From an uncultured Archangium sp. (GTDB lineage: Bacteria; Myxococcota; Myxococcia; Myxococcales; Myxococcaceae), in contig CALNBU010000151.1 of the NCBI GenBank assembly GCA_937875615.1, forward strand, positions 1 to 15,521: 15,521 nt of DNA, in the 5' to 3' direction. Position 1 is the first letter of the stretch; each line of letters starts with the position of its first letter. Under the pieces are notes generated by a model. That model did not search any database. It was not told the DNA's origin and was given only the letters and a program-made list of their open reading frames with translations. A program made the position numbers and the translations under genes. Positions 1 to 8,193 of the stretch are shown piece by piece.

Positions 1-1
1 C

Positions 2-1627
2 GGGGGCCTCTTCCCGGGCGAGGGCGTGGACCCGCTGGGCGACACCCCGCAGCGCTCCATCGCGGACGACCCGAACGCCTCTCCGCAGGAGGTGGCGGCC
101 TACGTGAAGTACAACAACGCGGGCTACAACCCCAACGACGGCCGCTACGCCTTCCTCGAGGCCCTCGACGCGCACCGCGATGATCCCGCATGGCTGGCGG
201 AGTTCTTCGGTGCGCTGGGGCCGGAGTCGGCGGCGGCGCTCGTCTCCCAGACCCTGGACCCGGCGTCGCACTGGGTGTCCGGCACGGTGAACGGCAGCGA
301 CCCGGAGTTCGCCATCGCGCAGGCCGGACTGGTGCGCGACACGCTGGAGACGCTGGCGGCCAGCGGACACCTCGACGCGGCGGGGCTCCAGCAGCTCCTG
401 GCGGAGGCCCCCAACAACGAGACCATCGTCCACATCACCAACGAGATCTTCGCCAAGGCCAGCCCGGCGCTCCGCGAGCTCTTCTTCGAGGCGGCGTCGC
501 GGGTCGACAACGATCTCTGGAACGCCGGCGCGGTGCAGGTGCTCAACACGATGAGCGCCTCCCGGCAGGAGGCGTTGCTGACCGCGCTCAGCCCCGGCGA
601 GCTGGAGGCCTTCATCGCCGGCGCGGCGAAGGGCGAGACCGAGGCCTGGGACTTCGCGGAGTCGGTGCGCCTGGGCCTCTACGGCATCAACGAGCTGGGC
701 GAGAAGCGGCCCTTCGGCGGCCTCGCCACGCTGCTGGAGAGCGCCAACAAGGTGAACGTGTACTACCACGCGCGCACCACGGCCCCCAACTTCAGCCCGG
801 AGCTGCAGCGCGCGCTCCTCGCCGCTAGCGTGAGCGCGCTCAATGATCCCAAGGTGTTCGAGGCGCTGCGCGATGACCCGGCCTTCAAGGAGGAGCTCGG
901 GCAGCTCTTCATCACCAACGGCGCTGAGCTCCTCGCGGAGCAGGCCCCCGACGGCGCCTTCTCGGATCCGCGCTTCGTGGCGGGCATGACGAAGTTCTTC
1001 GAGCTCACGCTGTTCACCGGCGACGCGCCGGCCAACCGGGATCGCCTGATGCAGTCGGTGCTGGAGACCATGAGCGACGTGGGCGCGGCGTCGGCGCAAC
1101 CGCCGCTCTCCGAGGCCGAGTACGCGGCGCAGCACGGCGGCTGGTCGCAGCGGGATCACGTGGAGGTGATGGGCGGGCTGCAGGGCATGGTGCTCCAGGC
1201 GGCGCACAACCAGCGCGACTACCTCGAGAACGAGATCCTCGCCGACGAGGCGCAGCGGGCGCAGATGATCGGCTTCGTCACCGGCATGGCCTTCTCGTTC
1301 CTGCCGGGCGCGGGCGACGTGTTCGGAACGCTGGCCGCCGAGGGCGCCGGTTGGCTGGCGCGCATCCCCGACATGGCGCTGGAGTACACGTACGATCAGG
1401 CCAGCTCGCAGATCGAGGCCGGCAGCCAGAGCGCGCTGCTGGGCATCCTCGGCGGCTCCGGGAAGAACCAGGAGCAGCTCGCCGACATCGACCGCTTCCT
1501 GGGCGAGTTCCAGCGCATCATCCTCGCCACCAACGCGGCGCTGCCCAACGGCGAGGAAGGTGAGCTGGACCTGCGCACCGCCTTCCAGTCGGCCTTCGTG
1601 TTCTACCGGGAGCTGGTCAGCTTCTGA
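2..1627 (+). CDS. Unrecognised large helical protein, 5'-partial
   Basis: I do not recognise a named family. The frame is open to the left edge: codons before the GTG at 26 read GGLFPGEG without a stop, and no ribosome binding site precedes that GTG, so the gene very likely starts outside the window. At least 541 residues are visible. Counting from the GTG, the protein is rich in Ala, Leu and Glu and looks almost wholly alpha-helical, with recurring short blocks such as DPAWLAEFFGALGPE (53-67) and DDPAFKEELGQLF (283-295). A Gly/Ala/Phe-rich hydrophobic stretch (about 414-441, containing FLPGAGDVFG) could insert in or lie on a membrane. This plan loosely recalls helical pre-toxin regions of secreted polymorphic proteins, but that is a weak impression. 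No catalytic motif is visible. It ends 58 nt before recJ. Confidence is high that it codes, low on function. Confidence 0.8.
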   Translation, partial: GGLFPGEGVDPLGDTPQRSIADDPNASPQEVAAYVKYNNAGYNPNDGRYAFLEALDAHRDDPAWLAEFFGALGPESAAALVSQTLDPASHWVSGTVNGSDPEFAIAQAGLVRDTLETLAASGHLDAAGLQQLLAEAPNNETIVHITNEIFAKASPALRELFFEAASRVDNDLWNAGAVQVLNTMSASRQEALLTALSPGELEAFIAGAAKGETEAWDFAESVRLGLYGINELGEKRPFGGLATLLESANKVNVYYHARTTAPNFSPELQRALLAASVSALNDPKVFEALRDDPAFKEELGQLFITNGAELLAEQAPDGAFSDPRFVAGMTKFFELTLFTGDAPANRDRLMQSVLETMSDVGAASAQPPLSEAEYAAQHGGWSQRDHVEVMGGLQGMVLQAAHNQRDYLENEILADEAQRAQMIGFVTGMAFSFLPGAGDVFGTLAAEGAGWLARIPDMALEYTYDQASSQIEAGSQSALLGILGGSGKNQEQLADIDRFLGEFQRIILATNAALPNGEEGELDLRTAFQSAFVFYRELVSF

Positions 1628-1685
1628 GCCGTCGGCGCCCACCACCGGTGGCCGCATGTCGGCCCCCTCGTGGTAGAGGCGTGGC

Positions 1686-3410
1686 ATGGAGCCGCGGTGG
1701 ATCATCCCGGAGTCTGACGAGGGCGCGGTGCGCGCGGTGGGCGAGGAGCTGAAGGTGCCGCCGGTGGTGGCGCGGGTGCTGGTGGCGCGCGGCTACCGCA
1801 CCCCCGACGAGGCCACGCGCTTCCTTTCCGACGCGCTCACCGAGCTGCCCGACCCGTTCCTGATGAAGGGCCTGCCGCAGGCCGCCGAGCGCATCCTCCA
1901 GGCCATCAACGCGCAGGAGAAGGTGACGCTGTACGGCGACTACGACGTCGACGGGGTCACCTCCACCGCGCTGCTGACCACCTTCCTGGCGCAGGTGGGC
2001 CTGTCGGTGGGGACCTACATCCCGCATCGGCTGGGTGAGGGCTACGGGCTCAACCTGACGGCCATCGAGCGCCTGGCGGAGGACGGCACCCGGCTCCTCA
2101 TCACCCTCGACTGCGGCATCACCTCGCACGCGGAGATCTCGCGCGCCAACGAGCTGGGCATGGACGTCATCGTGGTCGACCACCACGCGGTGCCGGAGGT
2201 GATGCCGCCCGCGGTGGCGGTGCTCAACCCCCTGCAGCCGGGCTGCGACTACCCCACCCGCTGGCTGTGCGCGGGCGGGGTGACCTTCAACCTCTGCATG
2301 GGCCTGCGCAAGCACCTGCGGGAGCGCGGCCACTTCGCGGGGCGTCAGGAGCCCAACCTCAAGGTGTTGCTGGACCTGGTGGCGCTGGGCACGGTGGCCG
2401 ACGTGGTGCCGTTGGTGGGGGCCAACCGGGTGCTGGTGACGCACGGGCTCAAGGAGCTGTCGGCGGGTCGCCGGCCCGGCGTGCGGGCGCTCAAGGACGT
2501 GGCGGGCGTGGGCGAGGGCCCGGTCACCGCGGGCACGGTGGGGTTCCGGTTGGGGCCGCGCATCAACGCCGCCGGGCGCCTCGACGACGCCTCGGTGGGG
2601 CTGCGGTGTCTGCTGGCGGACGACTACGAGGCCGCGCTGCCGCTGGCGAAGGCCCTCGACGAGGCGAATGCGGAGCGCCAGGAGATCGAGCGCCGGATGT
2701 TGAACGCGGCCATCGAGCAGGCGGCGGCGGCGGTGGAGCGAGGGGCGAAGGGGCTGGTGCTGGCCTCCGAGGGCTGGCACCCCGGCGTGGTGGGCATCGT
2801 GGCCTCGCGCATCGTGGAGCGCTTCCACCGGCCCACCATCGTCATCGGGGTGCACGACGGGGTGGGGAAGGGCTCGGCGCGGAGCATCGAGGGCTTTCAT
2901 CTCTATGACGCCATCCACTCCATCAGCCACCACCTCTCGCGCTTCGGCGGCCACAAGGCGGCGGCGGGGCTGACGGTGGAGCTCTCGCGGCTCGACGCCT
3001 TCCGCGCCGACTTCGAGCAGGTGGCGGCCGCGCAGCTCGACGACGCGCAGCTGGTGCCGCGCTGCCGCATCGACGCGGTGGTGCAGCCCTCGGAGCTGAG
3101 CGAGGCCACGGTGCAGGCGCTCAAGGCGCTGGCCCCCTTCGGGATGGGGAACCCCGAGCCGGTGCTGGCGCTGCGCGGCGAGCGCGCGTCGCCGCGGGTG
3201 CTCGGCAACAAGCTGCCGGGGGAGCCCGGGCACCTCAAGCTGACGCTGGCCTCGGCCCCTGCCTTCGACGTCATCGGCTTTCGTCAGGCGGAGAAGGCGG
3301 CGCTCACCGACGCGCCGGTGGATCTGGCCTTCAAGGTCGACGTCGACGAGTTCCGCGGCGTGCGGAGGCTGGCGCTCAAGCTGCAGTCGTTGCGCGCCGC
3401 GACGCCGTGA
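1686..3410 (+). CDS. recJ: Single-stranded-DNA-specific exonuclease RecJ
   Basis: RecJ is a 5'-to-3' exonuclease on single-stranded DNA that acts in RecFOR recombination, base excision and mismatch repair in the cytoplasm. The 574-residue protein has the usual length and carries the DHH phosphoesterase motifs in order: DYDVDG (85-90), LDCGIT (141-146), DHH (165-167) and ALGTVADV (233-240). These supply the Asp/His ligands for Mn2+/Mg2+. GPRINAAGRLD (290-300) follows, then the DHHA1 domain with GWHPGVVGIVASR (363-375) and GGHKAAAG (421-428), and a C-terminal OB-type region beginning near FGMGNPEP (485-492). The ATG is supported by GAGG at 1676-1679, six nt upstream, and by the family-typical start (PRWIIPES). 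The stop overlaps the truA start in GTGA, so the two genes are probably translationally coupled. All key residues are present and no defect is visible. Confidence 0.97.
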   Translation: MEPRWIIPESDEGAVRAVGEELKVPPVVARVLVARGYRTPDEATRFLSDALTELPDPFLMKGLPQAAERILQAINAQEKVTLYGDYDVDGVTSTALLTTFLAQVGLSVGTYIPHRLGEGYGLNLTAIERLAEDGTRLLITLDCGITSHAEISRANELGMDVIVVDHHAVPEVMPPAVAVLNPLQPGCDYPTRWLCAGGVTFNLCMGLRKHLRERGHFAGRQEPNLKVLLDLVALGTVADVVPLVGANRVLVTHGLKELSAGRRPGVRALKDVAGVGEGPVTAGTVGFRLGPRINAAGRLDDASVGLRCLLADDYEAALPLAKALDEANAERQEIERRMLNAAIEQAAAAVERGAKGLVLASEGWHPGVVGIVASRIVERFHRPTIVIGVHDGVGKGSARSIEGFHLYDAIHSISHHLSRFGGHKAAAGLTVELSRLDAFRADFEQVAAAQLDDAQLVPRCRIDAVVQPSELSEATVQALKALAPFGMGNPEPVLALRGERASPRVLGNKLPGEPGHLKLTLASAPAFDVIGFRQAEKAALTDAPVDLAFKVDVDEFRGVRRLALKLQSLRAATP

Positions 3411-4141
3411 GCCGGCCCGGGTTCGACATCATCGCCTTCTGGTGCTGGTACCGCGGGGCCGACTTCGCCGGGTTCCAGCAGCAGGGGACGCTGCGCACGG
3501 TGCAGGGCGAGCTCCTGCGGGCCTTCCCCGAGGTGGGGCTGGAGCGCAACCCGGTGGTGGCCGGCCGGACGGATCGCGGGGTCAGCGCGCGGATGCAGGT
3601 GTTGAGCGCGCGGGTGCGAGCGGGCACGCCGCTGGATGCGCTGGTGGCGCAGCTCAACGCCGCGCTGCCCGGAGATCTCGGCGTTCACCTCGCGCGCCCG
3701 GCGCGGCCGAAGTTCCACGCGGCCTGGAGCGCGAGCGGCAAGGAGTACCGCTACCGGCTCTCGGAGGTGGGCGACGTGGGCCGGCTGCTGGAGGCGGCGG
3801 CGCTGGTGCCGGGGACGCGCGACTTCCGGGTGTTCCACTTCAAGACCAGCCAGGTGCGGCCGCGCACGGTGTTCGCGGTAGAGCTGCTCGGGGGGGACAC
3901 CCTGCGCTTCACCGGCAGCGGCTTCGGGCGCTTCATGGTGCGGATGCTGGTGGGCGGCCTGCTGCAGGTGTCCCGCGGAGAGATCCCGCTCGACGTGTTC
4001 CGCGCCGGCCTCGACGCGCAGCAGAACTTCCACTGTCCGACGGCGCCGCCCGGCCCGCTGACGCTGTGGAGCGTGGCGTACCCGGCGGAGCTGGACCCCT
4101 TCAGCGCCGGGGACCGCGCCACGTCGCCGCCGGGCTGGTGA
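3407..4141 (+). CDS. truA: TruA-family tRNA pseudouridine synthase, short form
   Basis: TruA converts uridines 38-40 of the tRNA anticodon arm to pseudouridine. The catalytic Asp is D56 in AGRTDRGVSA (52-61). The conserved Tyr region is KEYRYR (112-117) and the C-terminal core motif is GFGRFMVRMLVGG (172-184). At 244 residues it is shorter than the usual 260-270: the stretch between KEYRYR and VPGTRDF (134-140) is only about 16 residues, so loops of the second domain are cut back. The catalytic loop reads RTDRGVSA where most bacterial TruA have RTDxGVHA; the GVSA form recalls eukaryotic Pus1/Pus3. The GTG start overlaps the recJ stop in GTGA, without its own ribosome binding site, suggesting coupled translation. 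Family membership is firm, but exact positional specificity is not proven because a second, canonical TruA could exist elsewhere in the genome. Confidence 0.88.
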   Translation: MSRPGFDIIAFWCWYRGADFAGFQQQGTLRTVQGELLRAFPEVGLERNPVVAGRTDRGVSARMQVLSARVRAGTPLDALVAQLNAALPGDLGVHLARPARPKFHAAWSASGKEYRYRLSEVGDVGRLLEAAALVPGTRDFRVFHFKTSQVRPRTVFAVELLGGDTLRFTGSGFGRFMVRMLVGGLLQVSRGEIPLDVFRAGLDAQQNFHCPTAPPGPLTLWSVAYPAELDPFSAGDRATSPPGW

Positions 4142-4151
4142 GCCGGCTCAC
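4138..4151. repeat. 14-bp palindrome covering two convergent stop codons
   Basis: GTGAGCCGGCTCAC is a perfect 14-bp palindrome. It contains the truA stop (TGA, 4139-4141) and, symmetrically, the stop of the minus-strand scramblase-like gene (TCA on the plus strand, 4148-4150). An RNA from either strand could form only a short stem (5 bp around CCGG), and neither side has a T-tract, so it is a poor intrinsic terminator. It is recorded as a structural feature of the 6-nt gap between convergent genes. Confidence 0.5.
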
Positions 4152-4765
4152 TCCGCCTTGCGCTCGAAGTACTGGAGATCGACGAACAGCGCGGCGGCCA
4201 GCACCAGCACCCGCTCCAGGGCGCTGAGGGCGGGGGTGAAGCGGACGCGGAAGTTGTCCTTGTCGGTGAAGAGCTCGGTGAGCGCGCCCGACCACTTCTT
4301 CTCGATGGTCGCCACCTCGGAGCCGCCCCGGGTGAAGGGGAACTTCCAGATGGAGAAGATGGGGGAGCGCATCTCGAGGAGCACGTTGCCCTGCGCGTCG
4401 AGCACGTCGAAGGACTTGCGCAGCCACGCCCAGCGCTGCTGCACCACACCCAGCAGTCGGCCCTGGGCGTCGAGCACCTCCAGGCGCTGGAAGAACCAGC
4501 GGAAGGGGTGCACCGCGCTGAAGAGGGGCTGCCGGTCGGCGCCGAAGAAGGAAATGGAGAACGTGCGCCAGTGCCCGAAGAACTGCCGCGCGAGCGCGCC
4601 CAGGAAGCCCTTCTGTTGCTCGGCGGCGAAGGCCACCTCCCGCTTGTCGGTGGTGCAGATGGCGTACTTGTTGCGGCTCTCGAAGCCGAACAGCTCCGCC
4701 ATCTCGCGGCGTTGGCGGACATAGAGCTCCGGGGCGCTCTGCACTTCGGGGGGCACAGGGATCAT
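4148..4765 (-). CDS. Phospholipid scramblase / LURP-one-like (LOR) family protein
   Basis: The 205-residue protein has the pattern of the scramblase/LURP-one superfamily, a 12-stranded beta barrel around a C-terminal hydrophobic helix. Visible family signatures include paired strand motifs of the type RLEVLDAQGRLLGVVQQRW (94-112) and SFDVLDAQGNVLLEMRSP (118-135), then IEKKWSGALTELFTDKDNF (154-172), and a hydrophobic C-terminal segment LERVLVLAAALFVDLQYFE (183-201). The TDKDNF block aligns with the Ca2+-binding loop of eukaryotic scramblases (DADxF), with Lys in place of the middle Ala. I chose the ATG at 4765 because family-like sequence begins just after it; the frame stays open upstream to 5050, but that extension would cover the tig promoter and reads as low-quality sequence. 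No strong ribosome binding site is seen. Bacterial members have no settled function, and scramblase activity should not be assumed. It is divergent from tig and convergent with truA. Confidence 0.8.
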   Translation of the reverse strand: MIPVPPEVQSAPELYVRQRREMAELFGFESRNKYAICTTDKREVAFAAEQQKGFLGALARQFFGHWRTFSISFFGADRQPLFSAVHPFRWFFQRLEVLDAQGRLLGVVQQRWAWLRKSFDVLDAQGNVLLEMRSPIFSIWKFPFTRGGSEVATIEKKWSGALTELFTDKDNFRVRFTPALSALERVLVLAAALFVDLQYFERKAE

Positions 4766-4798
4766 CGGGCCAGCGTATGAGGCCGCGGCGGCGCGATG

Positions 4799-4818
4799 GC
4801 CAGCGAAGAATGGCTGGC
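4799..4818. repeat. Short inverted repeat between scramblase-like gene and tig
   Basis: GCCAGC (4799-4804) and GCTGGC (4813-4818) form a perfect 6-bp inverted repeat with an 8-nt spacer. It lies about 35 nt upstream of the minus-strand ATG at 4765 and could be part of that gene's promoter or operator region. Repeats of this size arise easily by chance in GC-rich DNA, so support is weak. Confidence 0.2.
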
Positions 4819-4898
4819 TGCGCGTTCGGGCGATGCGCCGGACGAGGCGGCCGCGCATCTTCGGTGCCTGCATGGACCCCGTTTCGGCACAAAGCGCG

Positions 4899-4927
4899 TT
4901 GACCGGCTTTCTTTCCCCCCATAAAGC
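4899..4927 (+). promoter_or_regulatory. Candidate housekeeping (sigma-70 type) promoter of tig
   Basis: TTGACC (4899-4904, five of six bases of TTGACA) is followed after 17 nt by TAAAGC (4922-4927, a weak -10). It sits in the intergenic region between the divergent scramblase-like gene and tig, about 35 nt upstream of the tig ATG, and would give a leader of roughly 25-30 nt. The -35 and spacing are good and the -10 is poor. It may drive the whole tig-clpP-clpX run. Confidence 0.4.
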
Positions 4928-4930
4928 CGG
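4903..4930. promoter_or_regulatory. 8-bp inverted repeat overlapping the tig promoter
   Basis: CCGGCTTT (4903-4910) and AAAGCCGG (4923-4930) are perfect inverted arms separated by 12 nt. The left arm abuts the candidate -35 and the right arm covers the candidate -10, a placement expected of an operator. If transcription instead starts upstream, the arms could form an RNA hairpin followed by a T-rich run (4934-4943), which would look like an attenuator. I infer a regulatory role from position and symmetry only. Confidence 0.4.
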
Positions 4931-4961
4931 CCCTTCTGTTTTTCCCGTTCCTGAGGTCCGC

Positions 4962-6233
4962 ATGAAGGTCACGCACGTCGAAGACTTGAGCACCATCGAG
5001 AAGCGCCTCTCCATCGAAGTGGAGGCCGCGCTCGTCGACAAAGAGCTCACCGCCGCCTACGCCAACCTGTCCCGGCAGGTGAAGTTGCCGGGCTTTCGCG
5101 CAGGGAAGATCCCGCGCCGCATCCTCGAGCAGCGCTTCAAGAGCGAGGTGGAGGCCGACGTCATCAAGCGGGTGCAGCTCCTGGGCTTCCTCGACGCGCT
5201 GAAGGAGACGCAGGTCCCCGCGGTGGGAGACCCGTCGTTCACCGGCGGCAAGCTGGAGCCGAGCAAGCCCTTCGCGTACTCCGCGCGGGTCGAGGTGAAG
5301 CCGAAGGTCGAGCCGAAGGACTACAAGGGCCTGGAGCTGCCGAAGGTCGACTTCGCGGTGTCCGACGAGCGCGTCACCGAGCAGCTGGAGCGCATGCGCA
5401 GCCAGCGCACCGAGCTGGCGGCGTTCGAGGGCCGCGCGGCGAAGAAGGGTGACTTCGCGGTCATCGACTTCGACGCCACCATCGACGGCAAGCCGTTCGC
5501 GGGCAACACCGGCCGCGACGTGACGGTGGAGATCAACGAAGGCCAGCTGATCGAGGGCAACCTGCCCGGGCTGGAGGGCGCGAGCACCGGCGAGCAGAAG
5601 GAGCTCGAGTACACCTTCCCGGCCGACTACCAGCTCGACGACGTGAAGGGGAAGACCGCGAAGTTCGCGGTCACCGTGAAGCAGCTCAAGGAAAAGAAGG
5701 TGCCCGAGCTCGACGACGCGTTCGCGAAGTCCATGGGCGAGGAGTCGATCGAGGTGCTCAAGCGGCGCATCCGTGAGGATCTCGAGCGCGCCGCCCGGGC
5801 CCGGGCGCAGGCCGACGAGCGCGAGGGCATCTTCAAGCTGCTCGGTGAGAAGAACCCGGTGGAGCTGCCGCAGGCGATGGTGAGCCGCGGCATCGACTTC
5901 CTGCTCGAGAACGCGCTCAGCTCGCTGGCCCGCTCCGGCATGGACCCCCGCGCGCTGCAGCTCGACTGGTCGAAGCTGCGCGAAGAGCTCCGTCCGCGGG
6001 CCACCGTCGAGGTGCGCGGCCAGCTGCTGGTGGAGGCCATCGCCGAGGCCGAGCAGATCACCGCCAACGACGAAGAGGCCGAGGCCAAGCTGGTGAAGCT
6101 GGCGGAAGAGGCGGGCGTGCCGCTGGCCACCGCGAAGAATCAGTACAACGGGGCGGAGGCGCGCGACGGCCTCAAGACCCGCGCCCGTGAAGAAAAGGTG
6201 TTCGCCTTCCTGAAGCAGCACGCGAAGCAGTAA
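4962..6233 (+). CDS. tig: Trigger factor, ribosome-associated chaperone/PPIase
   Basis: Trigger factor binds at the ribosome exit tunnel through L23 and shields nascent chains. It also has peptidyl-prolyl isomerase activity. The 423-residue protein (E. coli 432) shows the ribosome-docking signature GFRAGKIP (44-51). An FKBP-type domain lies at about 160-245, including GDFAVIDFDATIDGKPF (163-179) and the strand-rich stretch up to FAVTVKQLKEKK (235-246). The rest is a helical C-terminal chaperone body. I chose the ATG at 4962 rather than the in-frame upstream start near 4833: GAGG at 4953-4956 is five nt away, MKVTHVEDLSTIEKRLSIEV is the family's usual N-terminus, and the upstream extension runs through the promoter. 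The gene heads tig-clpP-clpX, the classical order, with 26 nt to clpP. Confidence 0.97.
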   Translation: MKVTHVEDLSTIEKRLSIEVEAALVDKELTAAYANLSRQVKLPGFRAGKIPRRILEQRFKSEVEADVIKRVQLLGFLDALKETQVPAVGDPSFTGGKLEPSKPFAYSARVEVKPKVEPKDYKGLELPKVDFAVSDERVTEQLERMRSQRTELAAFEGRAAKKGDFAVIDFDATIDGKPFAGNTGRDVTVEINEGQLIEGNLPGLEGASTGEQKELEYTFPADYQLDDVKGKTAKFAVTVKQLKEKKVPELDDAFAKSMGEESIEVLKRRIREDLERAARARAQADEREGIFKLLGEKNPVELPQAMVSRGIDFLLENALSSLARSGMDPRALQLDWSKLREELRPRATVEVRGQLLVEAIAEAEQITANDEEAEAKLVKLAEEAGVPLATAKNQYNGAEARDGLKTRAREEKVFAFLKQHAKQ

Positions 6234-6259
6234 CCCACCGTCGGTCCCCGGAGAACGTC

Positions 6260-6871
6260 ATGCCCTATTGGCCGCCCTCAGTCGTCGAAACCACCCACCG
6301 CGGGGAGCGCGTGTGGGACCTCTACGCGCGTCTCCTGCGGGACCGCATCATCATGCTGGGGACCGAGATCGACGACGACGTGGCCAACGGGGTGACGGCG
6401 CAGCTGCTGTTCCTCGAGTCGGAGGACCCCGACAAGGACATCACGCTCTACATCAACTCGCCGGGCGGCTCGGTCACGGCGGGCCTCGCCATCTACGACA
6501 CCATGCAGTACGTGAAGCCCAGCGTGGCCACCATCTGCACCGGGCAGGCGGCGTCCATGGGCGCGGTGCTGCTGGCGGCGGGGGCGAAGGGCAAGCGCGC
6601 GGCGCTGCCCAACTCCCGCATCATGATCCACCAGCCGCTGGGCGGGGCGCGGGGGCAGGCGCGCGACATGAAGATCCAGGTGGCGGAGATGGCGCGCCTC
6701 GAGCAGGTGCTCTACGAGATCCTCGCCAAGTCGACCGGGCACTCGGTGGAGCGCATCGAGAAGGACTGCGATCGCGACAACTTCATGAGCGCCACCGAGG
6801 CCAAGCAGTACGGGCTCATCGACGACGTCTTCGTGCGGAAGCCCACGGCCGGCTCGCCGGAAAAGAAGTAA
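6260..6871 (+). CDS. clpP: ATP-dependent Clp protease proteolytic subunit ClpP
   Basis: ClpP is the barrel-shaped serine peptidase that degrades substrates unfolded by ClpX or ClpA. The 203-residue protein has the full triad: Ser99 in GQAASMGA, His124 in MIHQP, and Asp173 in the block before NFMSATEAKQYGLID. The SPGGSV oxyanion segment (67-72) and the heptamer-contact helices are present. GGAG at 6250-6253, six nt before the ATG, supports the start. There is no long propeptide. The N-terminus (MPYWPPSVVETTHRGERVWD) departs from the common P-x-V-I-E-Q-T-x-R-G-E-R-x-x-D pattern of the axial loop, with a WPP insertion-like start and Thr for Gln. It lies 17 nt before clpX and both are presumably one transcript with tig. 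Myxobacteria often carry more than one clpP, and this copy is the one linked to clpX. Confidence 0.97.
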   Translation: MPYWPPSVVETTHRGERVWDLYARLLRDRIIMLGTEIDDDVANGVTAQLLFLESEDPDKDITLYINSPGGSVTAGLAIYDTMQYVKPSVATICTGQAASMGAVLLAAGAKGKRAALPNSRIMIHQPLGGARGQARDMKIQVAEMARLEQVLYEILAKSTGHSVERIEKDCDRDNFMSATEAKQYGLIDDVFVRKPTAGSPEKK

Positions 6872-6888
6872 GGCGTTAGCGTTCTCCC

Positions 6889-8145
<1,257 letters not shown>

Positions 8146-8193
8146 GTCACGAGCGCCGCTGAAGAAGCGGTGAAGCGCCCGCGCATCGGGAGT

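Noticed and set aside
26..28. GTG as true start of the first gene
   Set aside because: No ribosome binding site, and the frame remains open to the window edge, so the gene is more likely cut by the edge.
1642..1651. Palindrome CCACCGGTGG between the first gene and recJ
   Set aside because: Ten-bp GC-rich palindromes are common here, with no T-tract or promoter context to support a function.
1617..3233. Minus-strand open frame opposite recJ, about 538 codons
   Set aside because: Low-complexity Arg/His/Leu composition, antisense to an intact recJ with all motifs; a GC-driven shadow.
4833..4961. In-frame upstream extension of trigger factor
   Set aside because: It would run through the promoter and inverted repeat. 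The ATG at 4962 has a good ribosome binding site and the family's N-terminus.
4101..6221. Long minus-strand open frame (about 700 codons) opposite tig and the scramblase-like gene
   Set aside because: It lies antisense to clearly conserved genes, is rich in Leu/His/Arg/Gly as expected of the complementary strand of GC-rich codons, and shows no family motif.
8156..8170. Terminator hairpin after clpX (CCGCT-GAAGA-AGCGG)
   Set aside because: Only a 5-bp stem and no T-tract; likely chance in GC-rich sequence.
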